A stretch of DNA of 64,000 nucleotides. Origin: Nitrospira sp. (lineage in GTDB: Bacteria; Nitrospirota; Nitrospiria; Nitrospirales; Nitrospiraceae). The notes under the pieces are model-generated. The model was not told the origin of the DNA and did not search any database. It saw only the letters and a program-made list of their open reading frames with translations. Positions 51,138 through 60,153 of this stretch are shown here, piece after piece. The stretch is taken from the NCBI GenBank assembly GCA_005116945.1, contig SWDH01000029.1:119620-183619 (forward strand), read 5' to 3'. The stretch's first letter is position 1. Every line of letters begins with the position of its first letter. Both the position numbers and the translations under genes were made by a program.

Positions 51138-51506
51138 ATGAAAGCCATACTCGTGACAATCGTTGCAGTCTTCTGTGCGTTGACTCTGTTCGTCGGGGGC
51201 GTTGCAGTGGCTCAATCGACGAATTGGATGGATGAACTCAGCAGCTCGGTGAATTTTTATAAGAGTCGGTACCCCGCCACCAATGATGTGCCAGCCAATT
51301 GGGAACCATATCTCAGTGAGCTGAGTCTTATGAAGAAAGCGTCGATACGGGGCAATTCAGAGGCCGTACGGGTCGGAATGGACAAGTGGTTCCAGATGCT
51401 TAAGAATCGGGACGGTGGAATCAATCCGAAGGCAGCAGACGAGCTGTTCAGAATAGCGGTGTTGGCGACGCCCTTTGACGAATACAAAATTTCTGTTCCG
51501 AAATAA
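51138..51506 (+). CDS. Small secreted protein
   Basis: Not recognised. 122 aa from ATG 51138, with a GGGGG purine run upstream. Signal peptide: ILVTIVAVFCALTLFVGGVAVA. The mature part is helical: WMDELSSSVNFYKSRYPATN, WEPYLSELSLMKKASIRGN, VRVGMDKWFQMLKNRDGGIN. No cysteines or metal motifs. It follows the two-component pair by about 230 bp, so it could be a target or accessory. Confidence 0.55.
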   Translation: MKAILVTIVAVFCALTLFVGGVAVAQSTNWMDELSSSVNFYKSRYPATNDVPANWEPYLSELSLMKKASIRGNSEAVRVGMDKWFQMLKNRDGGINPKAADELFRIAVLATPFDEYKISVPK

Positions 51507-51963
51507 GGGGAGGCAGGTTCCAGAGTGAGGGTGGTGAGTCAAGGACAGCCCGAGCAGTGCCGGCGGTCATTGAGAATGGAGGACGCCGACATTGCTCGGC
51601 TGATGTAACAACCCCCTCGCGTCGCACTCAAGAATCTGAGAGATGAAACGTATTTCGCAGCGTGATTGATGCTTTTCCCATTACATTGGCCGGCGATCTG
51701 TGAGGCATGGATCGTCGGCCAATCTTTGTGCGCATCCTATGAGGGTGTTCTTTTTTGGTCAGAGGCGTCGGTTCCTAAACTTTGCCGATGACGTCATGGC
51801 CGACATCCGTCAGTCTTCGTGCAGAAGCCGGGGTGTACGTCTTGACTTCACCCATGACCAAACGTACCATCTGTCCGTGAGGAGTTTCCTGTTCGCGACC
51901 TAGCGGGCAGGGGATCGCGTCTCACATGTTCTTCCACCATGTGTACGCAGCGGGGTCGACGTT
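51507..51963. other. Intergenic stretch, no supported gene
   Basis: 457 bases. A 67-codon plus-strand ORF at 51700-51903 has no signal peptide, Shine-Dalgarno sequence or family features. No repeat of families A-C. Confidence 0.4.
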
Positions 51964-52752
51964 ATGGCGAGTCGCCCTCGGTGGGTTTTTGCATTGCTCC
52001 TGGTCTGCGCCATGTCCGGTTGGGCAAACAGCGAAGGTGTTGGTGCGAAGGACCGCCAGCCTGAATCAGGTGTTCCCCTTTCCACCATTCTTAAATTCGA
52101 GACGACCGCTCGTCTCCTGGCAGTCCTACTCGATTCCGGCCGAAACGTGATCAACGAGCACCAAGTCTTGTTTGATGACCAGGATCAAACGGAAAAAGAC
52201 TTTACCGCCGACCAGTTTGAACGACAATTACTGGAAGTCTTTCATAGTCGCTCAGGTATCGATCTACAAGAGTTTGAGGCGGCGCGAATTCCAGCTGAAG
52301 CGAAGAAGCTTCTCAAGGAATTGGTTGTCGTGAGTAAGCAAGTGGTCGCAGAAGCACAGGCTGAGGTTAATCGCCCAGGTGGCGGGCACAAAGAGTTGAT
52401 TCCCGCGATCTTTGGCGCACGAGTGGCCGCCCGATTTACGGAACGAACACATGTGCGGCTGAAGCAGACAGCGTTGGCGCCTCGCAACCCAGTGAATGCG
52501 CCGGATGCTGTGGAGCGAACGGCGTTAGAAGGATTTGCTGATCCCTCGTATCCTCTTGAGAAAGTGATCAGCGAAGTGACTGCGAAGAGCAAGTCGTTGC
52601 GTCTGATGTTCCCGCTCTATACGACAAGGAAATGCCTGGAGTGTCACGGCGACCCCAAAGGGGAAATGGACCGAACCGGGTATGTCCGAGAGGGACTTAA
52701 ACTCGGACAAAATGCCGGTGCCATTAGTGTGGTGATCCCGATTCGACCATGA
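51964..52752 (+). CDS. Periplasmic c-heme DUF3365/Tll0287-like protein
   Basis: 262 aa. Signal peptide WVFALLLVCAMSGWANS. A helical sensor-like region fills 35-170. A single c-type heme motif CLECH at 224-228 lies in FPLYTTRKCLECHGDPKGEM, followed by KLGQNAGAISVVIPI. This is the pattern of DUF3365 (Tll0287-like) heme proteins, which serve as redox or gas sensors. It overlaps the next gene by ATGA (52749-52752), so heme protein and protease are coupled. Confidence 0.82.
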   Translation: MASRPRWVFALLLVCAMSGWANSEGVGAKDRQPESGVPLSTILKFETTARLLAVLLDSGRNVINEHQVLFDDQDQTEKDFTADQFERQLLEVFHSRSGIDLQEFEAARIPAEAKKLLKELVVVSKQVVAEAQAEVNRPGGGHKELIPAIFGARVAARFTERTHVRLKQTALAPRNPVNAPDAVERTALEGFADPSYPLEKVISEVTAKSKSLRLMFPLYTTRKCLECHGDPKGEMDRTGYVREGLKLGQNAGAISVVIPIRP

Positions 52753-54362
52753 GACGAATCGCATTGCTTGTATGGGTGATGGTCATCGCTGCCTCCAGCA
52801 GCCTCTGGGGAGCCGAGCGACAAGACGCTCCAGCCGGCAAGCCGGCTGGGAGTGGAGTCATAGTCCATAGTGATGGGTATGTTTTGACAGCGGAGCATGT
52901 GATTGCGGATGCCAAACGGATTTTTGTCCTCACCGCCGGGGAATTTCGCGCGCCGGCGACCCTTGTCAGTACCGATTCCGAGCACGATCTGGCCTTGCTC
53001 AAGATTGAAACGGTCGGGCTGACGGAAGCGCCCATCGGCTATGCGGGCGCCGTCAGGCTCGATCAAGAAGTCATCACCGTAGGATTTTCGTTCGGTCTCC
53101 GGGAAGTCTCCGTGACTCGCGGTCGAATTGCGGCGGTACGGACAAGGGGTGTTCAGCGAGTCTTTCAAGTAGATGCGGCCGTCAACCCCGGCAACAGCGG
53201 AGGGCCTATCTTCAATGGGCGCGGAGAATTGGTTGGCGTGATGACCAGCAAATTTAGCCATCCCTCGGGGATCGTGCCAGAAGGGATGTCTTTTGCGGTG
53301 CCGATCAGCTATGCCACACCTCTCCTCGCGAACATCCCGGATTTTGACTTTACAATGATCGGGAAAGAGAGGAAGGCTGCCAAGAGAAACGGTCAAAGCA
53401 AAGTCCTTGCTCAAGAGGTTGTCCGGACCACGGTGCTCATCGAGACGGTGAGGAACATGGACACAACTTCAATGCCGTTGGCTCTAGATCACGCTGCTGG
53501 AATGTTGCCAAAGAGTGACCATCCAGCAGTGGTCTCCCCGCACCCACAGCCGAGCCCCTCGCGGGATCATGCGTCGAGTGTCCAGGACGACAAGGCGATC
53601 GTGCGGGTGAACGGTCAACTCCAGACTGCACAGGAAGAAGAGCTGAAGCAGCTGCTCCAACGAGGCATCGCTCAACCGGAGGGAATGGTGCTGATTCCAG
53701 CCGGAGAGTTCTGGATGGGTACGGAGGATGGGCCTCAAGATGCTCGACCCTTTCACCGGGTGCACCTCAGTTCTTATTGGTTCGATCAATACGAAGCGAC
53801 GAACGCGCGGTACCGACAGTGTGTGGAAGGGGGGGGCTGCCCGGCTCCCAAAGACCGTCAGGCGTTCGACGAATCTCAGTGGATGCATCATCCCGTGACC
53901 AACATTACGTGGAGCCAGGCTCGATCATTTTGCCAATGGCAAGGCAAACGATTGCCGACAGAGGCTGAATGGGAAAAGGCGGCGCGAGGGACAGATGGCC
54001 GCCGGTATCCCTGGGGCAATGATGAAGAGATTGCGAAAAGGTATATGGAAAATAGACATCTCAGGGCCGACGCCAACGGAGCCGAACCAGTTGGGCGTCA
54101 GGTCGCGACGTCGTCGCCCTACGGAGTGTTCGATCTGATCGGCAGCCTGTCAGAGTGGGTGAAAGATTGGTATGCGGAAGATTTCTATCAGACCTCTCCA
54201 GTTCGAGATCCACAGGGCCCGCCGCGTGGCTCCTTCCGTGTGTTGCGGGGCGGGGAGTGGAATGAGAAATCGCCTCATATTCAGTCCAGCTATCGAGGAT
54301 GGGATGACGTGACCTACTGGGGGCCGACGCTCGGCGTGCGCTGCGCAACCGATGTGCCCTGA
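52749..54362 (+). CDS. Secreted trypsin-like protease fused to SUMF/FGE-fold domain
   Basis: 537 aa. Signal peptide IALLVWVMVIAASSSLWGAE. Protease domain (about 30-205) of Deg/HtrA type with triad H50 (LTAEHVI), D80 (EHDLALLKI) and S150 (NPGNSGGP); no PDZ domain follows. A Pro/Ser linker spans about 205-305. The SUMF1/FGE-sulfatase domain (about 310-537) has MVLIPAGEFWMGTEDG, TNITWSQARSFCQWQGKRLP, TEAEWEKAARG, PWGND, LSEWVKDWY and VLRGGEWNEKSPH. The paired catalytic cysteines of true formylglycine-generating enzymes are not seen at GGEWNEKSPH, so a binding or other role is likely. Confidence 0.85.
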   Translation: MRRIALLVWVMVIAASSSLWGAERQDAPAGKPAGSGVIVHSDGYVLTAEHVIADAKRIFVLTAGEFRAPATLVSTDSEHDLALLKIETVGLTEAPIGYAGAVRLDQEVITVGFSFGLREVSVTRGRIAAVRTRGVQRVFQVDAAVNPGNSGGPIFNGRGELVGVMTSKFSHPSGIVPEGMSFAVPISYATPLLANIPDFDFTMIGKERKAAKRNGQSKVLAQEVVRTTVLIETVRNMDTTSMPLALDHAAGMLPKSDHPAVVSPHPQPSPSRDHASSVQDDKAIVRVNGQLQTAQEEELKQLLQRGIAQPEGMVLIPAGEFWMGTEDGPQDARPFHRVHLSSYWFDQYEATNARYRQCVEGGGCPAPKDRQAFDESQWMHHPVTNITWSQARSFCQWQGKRLPTEAEWEKAARGTDGRRYPWGNDEEIAKRYMENRHLRADANGAEPVGRQVATSSPYGVFDLIGSLSEWVKDWYAEDFYQTSPVRDPQGPPRGSFRVLRGGEWNEKSPHIQSSYRGWDDVTYWGPTLGVRCATDVP

Positions 54363-54640
54363 CCTTGTGTATTCCTGATTCTGCCCGTTCCCTTACCATT
54401 CACACAATCCCGGGATTCTTGGCCGAATCGTCATCGGCAGCGACAGGATTGTGCCCTCTCCGTACAGCAGCCTCATGCGTCGTGATACAGGATACAGCGT
54501 GAAGTGGCCGGATAGGCCAGAAAACACACCACATTTCACGAGATATACTGTAAAGGTGTGGAAAAGAACCTGGTGGGTTTTTTTCGCGCTCTGACACGTA
54601 TGGAGCGTGAGTCGTTTTCTGTCATGAAGGAGAACTGCCT

Positions 54641-57550
54641 ATGAGACCAATAGGTAGAGGGTCATGGTGTGTGATCGTGGCGGGATTCTGTGTGCTAGGG
54701 GGCTGTGCCGGGCAAAGCCCGTTTGGGACATTCGTAGACTCCACGAAAGATTGTGCGGAGATGCTCCTGCAAGGAGATATTCAAAAGGTCGCGAAGACCA
54801 GAGAGGAACGATTCTTAGGGAAGGTGCCGGATACCACCGCTCGTTGTCTTGGAGGGAAGAAGGCCGAGAGCCTCAGAAAGGGGCCTTGGCTAGATTGGCC
54901 GAATTATTGGGCTGTCGGCGACGCCACCTCCCGCGCCCCTGCGCATCTGTTGGCCAATGCCAAGGTGATCGGCCCCAATGCACACGGGATCAACGGCACA
55001 CTCTATGAGCTGGAGTTGCAACGTATCGAACTCATTAAGTTCAATCTCTTCGATAACAACAAAACCTACGAAGCGTATGTCACAGGCCGAGAGGGAGAGG
55101 TCGGGCCGGTGCTCAATACCTGGCCGGAACTGCGATTGCCTCAGGGTCATCCCGATTTCGCATCTGTCGGCGGGAATCAGGCACAGGTCTGTCGCGGAGG
55201 ATTGATACGCTTCCGCACCTTGACTGGTATCTGCAACGACACCCACAATCCACTGATGGGCTCGACGCATCAGCTCTTTGCGCGGAACGTGGATTTCGAC
55301 ACCACGTTTCCCGATCTGGGGCTGAATGATCTGACCAGGAATCGCCATGGAGATCGAATAGGGCTGCTGAAGCCGGATCCTCAGGTGATTAGCCGAACAC
55401 TGTTCACCCGCATGCAGCCGCAGCCGGACAAATGTCGTGAGGGGTACGGTTTGCCTGGTAGCGCAACAGAGGCCACGTGCGAATACAAGAAAGCCCCGTT
55501 CTTCAATGTGCTGGCGGCGTTCTGGGTCCAGTTCATGACCCACGACTGGTTTTCGCATCTTGAAGAGGGGCGCAATCGACCGGAATGGATGTCCGTCGGC
55601 TGTACGACACAGCTGGTCAAGGACATCGAAGAGGTGCTGACGGGAGCGGGCGCAGAGACGTTGGGCTGTCGGCCCAATGACAAGATCGATGCGGCGATTA
55701 TCGCTGAGGGCACAGCACCCAGGTCATTCACGCAGGGCGGCAAGACCTATCTCACGCGGGCGCCAAAAACCACGGCCAATCATGTGACGGCCTGGTGGGA
55801 TGCCTCCCAGCTCTATGGATACGATGAGCGGTCTGGCCAGCGAGTGAAGCGTGATCCAAAAGATCCAGCCAAGTTACAGCTGGTGCAGGTCGGAGCGGGT
55901 GTCGGTCAGAGCGACAAGCCGGGCTATCTGCCGGTCTTCGAAGCGAGTGACCCGATCAATCCTGAGTGGGCTGGTCAAGAAGCCACGGCGTTTCCGGACA
56001 ACTGGAGTATCGGGACCAGCTTCTTCCACAACATCTTTGCGCGAGAGCACAACATGTTTGTGGATGCATTCCGGGAGCAGGCCGCTCACATGCCTGATGC
56101 GGACAGCGGATTAAGAAATCCTGCCGATCCTGATCGTGTTATCCGCTACCGAGACGTGACGCCAGTCGAGTTATTCGAGGTCGGCAGACTGGTTGTCGCG
56201 GCTGAGATTGCGAAAATCCACACGATCGAATGGACGACGCAACTGCTCTACAACGAGCCGTTGAACCGGGGCATGAATGCCAACTGGAGCGGAGTTTTCG
56301 CGAAGCATGAGACGGTGGCGGAAGCGCTGAAGGAAGTCGTGCGCCGCCTTGGCGAATCGAGGAATGCCAAGAAGGCGAACAGTCTTTATGCGGCCTTTGC
56401 CGGCGGACCCGGCATCTTCGGGCTGGGCAACAGGGTATACGAGGGAGTGCCGCTCGTGGGCCTGATCGATCCCAACAAAGAAGATCGTTGGGATTTGAAC
56501 AACGACGATCATGTCAACGGCGGCGTCAACCATTTCGGTTCTCCCTTCAATTTCCCCGAGGAGTTCATCACCGCGTACCGGTTGCATCCATTGCTGCCGG
56601 ACTTGATCGAGTACCGTGAGTGGAACAAAGACCCGGACGTGATCCGACAGAAGGTGCCGGTGATCGAAACATTTCGGGGCAAGGCCACCGAGGCTATGAG
56701 GCAGAAGGGTCTAGCCAATTGGGCGCTCAGCATGGGCCGTCAGCGGCTGGGGACCCTGACCCTTCAAAATCATCCGCAGTTTTTGCAAAATCTGAAGATG
56801 CCCCGCCTGCAATCCTCCACGCAACAGATCGATGTGGCGGCGCTCGATCTCATCCGTGATCGGGAGCGTGGCGTACCGCGCTACAACGAGTTCCGCCGGC
56901 AGTATGGCCTGAAGCAACTGACCAGCTTCGATGATTTTGTCGATACGAGGTTACCAGAGGACTCGCCGGTCCGGCATGAGCAGGCAAAGCTCGTGACGCT
57001 GTTGCGAGACGTCTACGGGCAGCACCAGTGCGATGCCTCCAAGAAGATTACCGAGGCGCAGTTGAACGACGACACATCGTCCATCAACGATTGTCTAGGT
57101 CATCCGAACGGCAGCCTGGTCGACAATATCGAGGACGTCGATACCGTGGTGGGGTGGTTGGCGGAATTCAGGCGGCCGCATGGCTTTGCCATATCCGAAA
57201 CCCAGTTCGTCGTATTTATTCTCAACGCTTCGCGCCGCCTCTTCAGCGACCGGTTCTTCACCTCCAGTTTTCGTCCGGAATTCTACAGCACATTTGGGGT
57301 TGACTGGGTCACAAACAATGGACCCGGTCCTGAAATGATGGGGCAGGGCACATCTAATGGTCATGAACAGCCGGTGTCTCCCATGAAACGCGTGCTATTG
57401 CGAACGATGCCAGAATTAGCCGAGGAGCTTCAGCGGGTAGTGAATGTCTTCGATCCATGGGCGCGTGATCGTGGAGAATATTACAGTTTGGATTGGAAGC
57501 CAAGGGCAGGTGCGGAAAAAGATGAAGTGTTCGCCGACAAGAAGAGATGA
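54641..57550 (+). CDS. Lipoprotein of the animal heme peroxidase superfamily
   Basis: 969 aa. Signal CVIVAGFCVLGGCAGQ with lipobox LGGC. The heme peroxidase domain (about 210-930) shows the distal His region VQFMTHDWFSHL (H301), a substrate/Ca region ASQLYGYDERSGQRVKRD, the proximal FAREHNMFVDAF (H470), DRERGVPRYNEFRRQYGL and RLFSDRFFTSSF. These match bacterial members of the peroxidase-cyclooxygenase superfamily, which include fatty-acid dioxygenases and peroxidases. An N-terminal extension of about 200 residues is not recognised. GGAG precedes ATG 54641. Substrate unknown. Confidence 0.85.
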   Translation: MRPIGRGSWCVIVAGFCVLGGCAGQSPFGTFVDSTKDCAEMLLQGDIQKVAKTREERFLGKVPDTTARCLGGKKAESLRKGPWLDWPNYWAVGDATSRAPAHLLANAKVIGPNAHGINGTLYELELQRIELIKFNLFDNNKTYEAYVTGREGEVGPVLNTWPELRLPQGHPDFASVGGNQAQVCRGGLIRFRTLTGICNDTHNPLMGSTHQLFARNVDFDTTFPDLGLNDLTRNRHGDRIGLLKPDPQVISRTLFTRMQPQPDKCREGYGLPGSATEATCEYKKAPFFNVLAAFWVQFMTHDWFSHLEEGRNRPEWMSVGCTTQLVKDIEEVLTGAGAETLGCRPNDKIDAAIIAEGTAPRSFTQGGKTYLTRAPKTTANHVTAWWDASQLYGYDERSGQRVKRDPKDPAKLQLVQVGAGVGQSDKPGYLPVFEASDPINPEWAGQEATAFPDNWSIGTSFFHNIFAREHNMFVDAFREQAAHMPDADSGLRNPADPDRVIRYRDVTPVELFEVGRLVVAAEIAKIHTIEWTTQLLYNEPLNRGMNANWSGVFAKHETVAEALKEVVRRLGESRNAKKANSLYAAFAGGPGIFGLGNRVYEGVPLVGLIDPNKEDRWDLNNDDHVNGGVNHFGSPFNFPEEFITAYRLHPLLPDLIEYREWNKDPDVIRQKVPVIETFRGKATEAMRQKGLANWALSMGRQRLGTLTLQNHPQFLQNLKMPRLQSSTQQIDVAALDLIRDRERGVPRYNEFRRQYGLKQLTSFDDFVDTRLPEDSPVRHEQAKLVTLLRDVYGQHQCDASKKITEAQLNDDTSSINDCLGHPNGSLVDNIEDVDTVVGWLAEFRRPHGFAISETQFVVFILNASRRLFSDRFFTSSFRPEFYSTFGVDWVTNNGPGPEMMGQGTSNGHEQPVSPMKRVLLRTMPELAEELQRVVNVFDPWARDRGEYYSLDWKPRAGAEKDEVFADKKR

Positions 57551-57650
57551 GGATGGCCTAGTCGCCCTCTTGCTCGCAGAACGTGCACGAAAAGAATGTG
57601 CTCGTTCGATGCACGCAGTTGAGGATTGACCAGGCCACCCGCATCCCTCT
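57550..57650 (+). repeat. Repeat family B, copy 6 (solo)
   Basis: GGCCTAGTCGCCCTCTTGCT, CGCAGAACGTGCACGAAAAG, AATGTGCTCGTTCGATGCAC and GCAGTTGAGGATTGACCAGG. The ends GGCCTAGTC and GACCAGGCC pair with one mismatch, and the middle forms an imperfect stem, so the whole unit can fold as a long hairpin. Located just after the peroxidase stop. Confidence 0.7.
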
Positions 57651-57663
57651 TTGCCTTGCTATC

Positions 57664-58047
57664 TTACTTTCCCTGAGACAGGTGCATGACAGCGGTTTCT
57701 GCGTGTTTCGTGGCTACGTCAGCATGGCCCGCTTTCCCATGCTCAATGGCTTCTTTCAGATGTGCGACTCCTTCGTTCACATGCGGATGATCTGTGCCTC
57801 CCTTCAGGGCATGCTGCAGCGCGGCTTCCGCATGTTCCAGGAGTGCCTCAGCCTGACCCTGTTTGCCATGGTCCACCGCTTCTTTCGCGTGATCGAGGGC
57901 GTCCCTGAGGTTCTGTTCTTCTTGACGCACAACGTCACGTCGCGCCCCGCCCTCGCCGAATACCGGTTGCAAAGACAGCACTGTGGTGGCGGCTAAGGCG
58001 AGGATTCCGGTCAGCATGACAGCTAGTTGTGTTGTAGATCGTCTCAT
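57664..58047 (-). CDS. SmbP-like small metal-binding protein
   Basis: 127 aa from ATG 58045-58047, where GGGAG is 7 nt upstream; the ATG two codons earlier is too close to it. Signal peptide: LAVMLTGILALAATTVLSLQ. The mature chain is a series of His-bearing heptads: ALDHAKEAVDHGKQGQAEAL, LEHAEAALQHALKGG, HLKEAIEHGKAGHADVATKH, HAETAVMHLSQ. This is the SmbP pattern first described in Nitrosomonas, a periplasmic four-helix protein binding Cu and other divalent metals. A dyad at 58128-58152 lies in its upstream region. Confidence 0.85.
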   Translation of the reverse strand: MRRSTTQLAVMLTGILALAATTVLSLQPVFGEGGARRDVVRQEEQNLRDALDHAKEAVDHGKQGQAEALLEHAEAALQHALKGGTDHPHVNEGVAHLKEAIEHGKAGHADVATKHAETAVMHLSQGK

Positions 58048-58127
58048 CGGCATTCTCCCTTTCTCAAAAGAAGTGAAAAGGCCTGATCACCAGAGAGCAC
58101 CTTCCGTCTTCGGGGAATTTTAATTTT

Positions 58128-58152
58128 ACCACATATGCTCCCAGAATGTGGT
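58128..58152. promoter_or_regulatory. Inverted repeat upstream of smbP
   Basis: ACCACAT (58128-58134) and ATGTGGT (58146-58152), an exact dyad with an 11-nt spacer, in the 367-bp gap (58054-58420) that otherwise shows no gene. Next to it on the smbP strand is the AT-rich TAAAATTAAAATT. It is a candidate operator for a metal-responsive regulator; the role is inferred from position only. Confidence 0.4.
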
Positions 58153-58420
58153 GAGCAGCAGGTGGCTAATCATGCGGTCCGTTGAAGTCTCGCCGGGAGG
58201 CCTATCTCGGAGATAATACGAAGGTCTGTGGAAGAAATGGAGTCGGGAGTCTTTGTGTGAGCGCCTCGTCAGCGCGTGTGGGATTGCGTGGGTGCCTCTG
58301 CCTTGGCAATTGAGTGCGTACCGTGCTCGGTTTCATGAGGGAGCGCGTCGGTAGATCCTCACCCTCACCCTCATTTTCAGTCTCGACACCTTTGACTCTC
58401 CCTTTTTCCCGTCAGTGCTT

Positions 58421-58612
58421 TCATGAGCTGTGCCTTGGATTCAATCGACAGGCAATAACAAAATCACGTTCATAGGGATAGGCTGCGGCCATCTCAAAGC
58501 CTACGCGATTTCGCTCAATCTGGCATTCCTCAGAGGTGGCAAACGTATTCAGCACGGTGATATTTTCAAGCCCCGGCACTATGTTGAGGAGCACAATGAC
58601 TAGTAACCACAT
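58421..58612 (-). CDS. Small protein with N-terminal hydrophobic segment
   Basis: Not recognised. 63 aa. AAGGAG lies 5 nt before the ATG, a strong site for so short an ORF. The N-terminus MWLLVIVLLNIVPGL is hydrophobic. A domain with two cysteines follows: FATSEECQIERNRVGFE and FVIACRL. Short proteins of this build (hydrophobic start, ATSEEC near the middle, terminal C) recur in many bacteria as uncharacterised exported proteins. Confidence 0.5.
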   Translation of the reverse strand: MWLLVIVLLNIVPGLENITVLNTFATSEECQIERNRVGFEMAAAYPYERDFVIACRLNPRHSS

Positions 58613-59181
58613 AGGGCTCCTTTCAGCCGCTTCGGCGGCGTCGGGCCCGGCCTTGTCAAACCCTCCACCCCTACCGTCGCTTCCCCATGCAGTGTGTCGT
58701 CACGTACCTACTCGGCCATTCCCCCAGCCTCGGTTGGCCTCCTCTCAGTGTTTATGGATACTGATTATTGATAACACTCATGGTGTAGCAGTCAACCGAA
58801 GGCATTTCGCCTCATCCGCGGGCGAGACGTTATGCCATGGCGATGATGAAGATATTCCTGGCGGGGGATGGCTTCATCGATTCCCTCTCCGAGCGCGCAC
58901 CGCGCTCTGTTTCAGTTTGGATGCCGGTCCATTTCCCAAGTGAAGCATTTAAGTGACATGTGAGTTCTGGCTTAGTCATTCTGCCGCATTGTGATCAAGC
59001 CTCCCGCGTCTTTTCTTCATGAGACGATGATGATCCAACAACCTATGTCGCTGGCTTCGCTAGCCTTTTAGCTGTCGGATCATGGCGCTCTCTCGATGTG
59101 CCGGTCCAGCATGAGTCTTGCTGTATAGCTGGATAGATGGGAGGCAACTCCCTTGTTGGCAAAACTGAGGAGGGCCATCCC
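58613..59181. other. Intergenic stretch, no supported gene
   Basis: 569 bases before the MlaC-like gene. ORFs here lack family features and Shine-Dalgarno sequences. No repeat of families A-C and no RNA gene seen. Confidence 0.4.
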
Positions 59182-59868
59182 ATGGGCCAGATATTCCACA
59201 ACGCTGTGAATCAGAGTTCTATCGGTCTCAAACAACGTATCGGCTCGAGTTGGATCGCGATGGCCAGCGCGGCTGCGCTATTGGCGCTGACAGCAACTGG
59301 TGCGGCTGCTGCTGAGATGACTCCCACAGAAGCCGTCAAGAGCACGATTACCGAAGTGGTTCATATCCTCGACAATGCTGAATTGAATCAGCCTGACCGC
59401 GCTGTGGAGCGACGCCAGCGGATCGAGCAGGTCGTGAGAGATCGAGTGAGTTATGAAGAGATGGCCAAACGTGCTCTAGGTGTTCCCTGGATGGAGTTGA
59501 CGGACAGTGAACGGCAGGAATTTGTGAGCCTCTTCGTCCAATTGCTTCGAGACACGTTTGCCAGCAGGATCGATGCCTATACAGGTGAACAGGTGTTCTA
59601 TCTGTCGGAACAACTCGAAGACCAGTTTGCCGAAGTAAAAACGAAGCTGGCCGACCAAAAGACGGACACGCTCCTTGATTTCCGATTGGCGAACCGGCTG
59701 GGCAATTGGCTGGTGTACGATGTAGTCATCGATGGGGTCAGCGTCACCGGCAATTACCACGCGCAGTTTACCAGCATCATCCGTGACCTCAGTTACGAAG
59801 GGCTGGTGAACCGGATGAAAGAAAAAACTCTCATCGTCAAAGCGTTTGAAACGACCACGGCTCCCTAA
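59182..59868 (+). CDS. MlaC/Ttg2D-family phospholipid-binding protein
   Basis: 228 aa from ATG 59182, GGAGG 8 nt upstream. Signal peptide: IAMASAAALLALTATGAAAAE. The MlaC fold is marked by AVKSTITEVVHILDNAEL, RRQRIEQVVRDRVSYEEMAK, RALGVPWMELTDSERQEFVS, FVQLLRDTFASRID, a Q-Y region NWLVYDVVIDGVSVTGNYHA and FTSIIRDLSYEGLVNRMKEK. MlaC shuttles phospholipids between outer and inner membranes. No mla ABC transporter genes are adjacent, so it is an orphan locally. Confidence 0.88.
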   Translation: MGQIFHNAVNQSSIGLKQRIGSSWIAMASAAALLALTATGAAAAEMTPTEAVKSTITEVVHILDNAELNQPDRAVERRQRIEQVVRDRVSYEEMAKRALGVPWMELTDSERQEFVSLFVQLLRDTFASRIDAYTGEQVFYLSEQLEDQFAEVKTKLADQKTDTLLDFRLANRLGNWLVYDVVIDGVSVTGNYHAQFTSIIRDLSYEGLVNRMKEKTLIVKAFETTTAP

Positions 59869-60153
59869 CACCCTGACGCCCGATTCGGACTGGGGCTGTT
59901 CCGGAATCTGATACGAACGCTATTCCCACGCAGGTTAGGTTTTTCTAGTTGGCCGACAGCAATGCTGCACCAGCCAGGGCCAAGGTTAGGAGCCATTCCC
60001 AGTTTCTGATCTCCCCGTGCGCGATGAAGAAATCTTCATTCGATTCAGATCGAAGATCGAGTCTCCTGTCACCGCTGTCATCTCAATCCTTAGCCGTCCT
60101 CTGTATCCATTTTCTCAGTTGAGACCTTTCTCTGAGACTCGTATGATGGGCGC

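Noticed and set aside
50033-51148. 371-codon minus-strand ORF across the kinase/regulator junction
   Set aside because: It is antisense to two well-supported genes and has no recognisable domain.
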